Of a stretch of DNA of 6,895 nt, positions 5,618-6,895 are shown piece by piece. Source of the stretch: Pseudomonadota bacterium (GTDB taxonomy: Bacteria; Pseudomonadota; Gammaproteobacteria; Burkholderiales; Methylophilaceae); the NCBI GenBank assembly GCA_029549705.1, contig JAKPIR010000353.1, forward strand, positions 1 to 6,895, given 5' to 3'. How positions within the stretch are numbered: position 1 is the stretch's first letter; every line of letters starts with the position of its first letter. The translations under genes were made by a program, and so were the position numbers. The notes beneath the pieces were generated by a model. The model searched no databases. It was not told where the DNA came from and saw only the letters and a program-made list of their open reading frames with translations.

Positions 5618-6895
5618 ATGGCACTATTTGGCAAGAAGTCTGAAGGTGGCTCCATGGATGTGATTCGCTGTGATGAAGAGAATTATTTAATTTGGAAATG
5701 GCGACCAACAGGCACGGCTAACAGTACTAGCAAGGAAAATTCCATTCGATGGGGAAGTAGTCTTAGGGTGAAAGACGGCGAAGTGGCTGTCTTTGTGTAC
5801 AAGCAGAACGATGGACTAATGCAAGAATTCATCGAAGGGCCATTTGATGAAACCATTAAGACGGCGAATTTTCCAGTCATATCAAACCTATTAGGACTTG
5901 CGTTTGCGGGGCAGTCGCCATTTCAAGCTGAGGTTTATTTTATTAATTTGGCGGGAAATCAAAGATTGCCATTTGGAGTGCCATACTTCGATGTGTTTGA
6001 TCCTCGTTTTCAGGATTTTCCAGTAAGGATGTCATCTCGAGGTTCCATTGTTTTCAATATTACTGACTATAAAGCTTTCATTAAACTCCATAGGCTTGTT
6101 AATTTTGATTTCGAGCAGTTCAAAATTTTAGTTCGTGATGCAGTTGCGAAATACATTAAGGGCGTCATAACAAATTTACCTTTAGAGCATGGAATGCCCG
6201 TCCTGCAAATTGAGCGAAAATTACTAGATATTAATGCCATTGTTGCGCCAAAAATAGCTGAAGCATTCGCGAACGACTTTGGTGTAAACATGCTGCGTTT
6301 TGATTTGGATACCATCGAGGTCGATAAAGAGACGCGTGAGTATTCCGAATTGCGCAGTATCACCGCTGACCTTGAGGTTAGGATGCGTACCGAGCAAAAT
6401 GAGATAAATATTAAAAATATTCAAGATTCGCAGGCTATCAACGCGGAAAATACTGCAGAGACAATGCGTATTCAGCGTGAAGCAATGGCTAAATTTCAGA
6501 GTCTACAGACTGAATCGCAATTCATTACGGCGCACCAAATCAATCAACAGACCGAAGTGCTGAAGACGGCCGCTGAGGGGTTAGGTTCAATGGGCGCACT
6601 GAACGTTAGTGGTGGAGGGAGTGGAGACGGCTTTAATCCCATTGGGATGATGACGGGCCTGGCAGTCGGAGGTGTTATGGGGGGACAAATTGCCAACATG
6701 ATGCAGTCCTCAGGAGCAAGTATTGAAAATCGACAAAATACACCTCCTCCACCCCCACAGATTCAGTACAACATAAGTATCAACGGGCAAGCGACAGGTC
6801 CCTTTAACTTGGTTCAGTTGCGTGAAATGGCACTGAGCGGCCAGATTACTCCTGCAGCGCATGTCTGGAAGCCGGGGATGGCCGCATGGGAGGTC
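5618..6895 (+). CDS. SPFH-domain protein with C-terminal GYF_2-type domain (YdjI-like), 3' partial
   Basis: 426 codons are open to the window edge with no stop. Residues about 15-240 match the YdjI/virion-core-type SPFH (band 7) pattern: YLIWKWRP, then WGSSLRVKDGEVAVFVYK, the SPF-AEVYFIN segment at about 100-110, the FGVPYFDVFDPRF turn and a basic-acidic core helix region. Residues about 240-322 are a Gln/Glu/Asn-rich helix, probably the coiled coil used for oligomer assembly. A Gly/Met-rich linker (331-364, MMTGLAVGGVMGG) and five prolines (376-380) precede a GYF_2-like domain from 383: TGPFNLVQLREMALSGQI, then VWKPGMAAW with its Trp pair at 417 and 424. SPFH proteins build ring-like membrane-associated scaffolds. 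YdjI helps recruit PspA-type proteins in Bacillus. There is no signal peptide, so it is cytoplasmic and probably held at the membrane with the zinc-ribbon protein. Only the end of the GYF_2 domain, and anything after it, is missing. Confidence 0.92.
   Translation, partial: MALFGKKSEGGSMDVIRCDEENYLIWKWRPTGTANSTSKENSIRWGSSLRVKDGEVAVFVYKQNDGLMQEFIEGPFDETIKTANFPVISNLLGLAFAGQSPFQAEVYFINLAGNQRLPFGVPYFDVFDPRFQDFPVRMSSRGSIVFNITDYKAFIKLHRLVNFDFEQFKILVRDAVAKYIKGVITNLPLEHGMPVLQIERKLLDINAIVAPKIAEAFANDFGVNMLRFDLDTIEVDKETREYSELRSITADLEVRMRTEQNEINIKNIQDSQAINAENTAETMRIQREAMAKFQSLQTESQFITAHQINQQTEVLKTAAEGLGSMGALNVSGGGSGDGFNPIGMMTGLAVGGVMGGQIANMMQSSGASIENRQNTPPPPPQIQYNISINGQATGPFNLVQLREMALSGQITPAAHVWKPGMAAWEV

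Noticed and set aside
5683..6424. Reverse-strand open frames within the SPFH gene
   Set aside because: They are shadows of a strongly supported forward gene and have no ribosome sites or domain features.

Overview
The window looks like a chromosomal segment of a Gram-negative bacterium, probably a proteobacterium of middling GC. Four complete genes begin with Sec-type signal peptides ending in AxA-like sites. A fifth encodes a membrane-anchored protein with a zinc ribbon, and the last encodes an SPFH-domain protein with a C-terminal GYF_2-type domain. A Burkholderiales-like betaproteobacterium is my guess. It rests on overall style and on the short element with AACCTCTAAAAAC-type ends, not on a marker gene.

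Layout, all genes on the + strand. Positions 1-90 hold the last 29 codons of an unidentified gene. Positions 91-651 have no convincing gene. Then come three genes for exported proteins: an unrecognised periplasmic protein (652-1848), a protein with a FlgT/LPP20-like N-terminus (1845-2864, joined to the first by an ATGA overlap), and a small Gly/Ala-rich exported protein (2954-3586). This block ends in a 99-bp MITE-like element (3600-3698) flanked by TAA duplications, whose interior folds into a likely rho-independent terminator. An AT-rich orphan gene for a 123-residue secreted protein follows (3860-4231), with a perfect 10-bp-stem palindrome upstream. After a 294-bp gap come a zinc-ribbon, transmembrane, coiled-coil protein (4526-5545) and, 72 bp later, an SPFH/GYF_2 protein cut by the window edge (5618-6895).

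How the genes may work together: the last two resemble in architecture the YdjG (zinc ribbon plus membrane segment) and YdjI (SPFH) pair that works with a PspA homologue in Bacillus envelope stress. This suggests a membrane-stress or membrane-domain module, with any PspA-like partner outside the window. The upstream three genes all act outside the cytoplasm. The FlgT-like protein has no flagellar genes beside it and probably belongs to a non-flagellar envelope function with its overlapping partner. A functional link between the two blocks is only an inference from proximity and shared envelope location.
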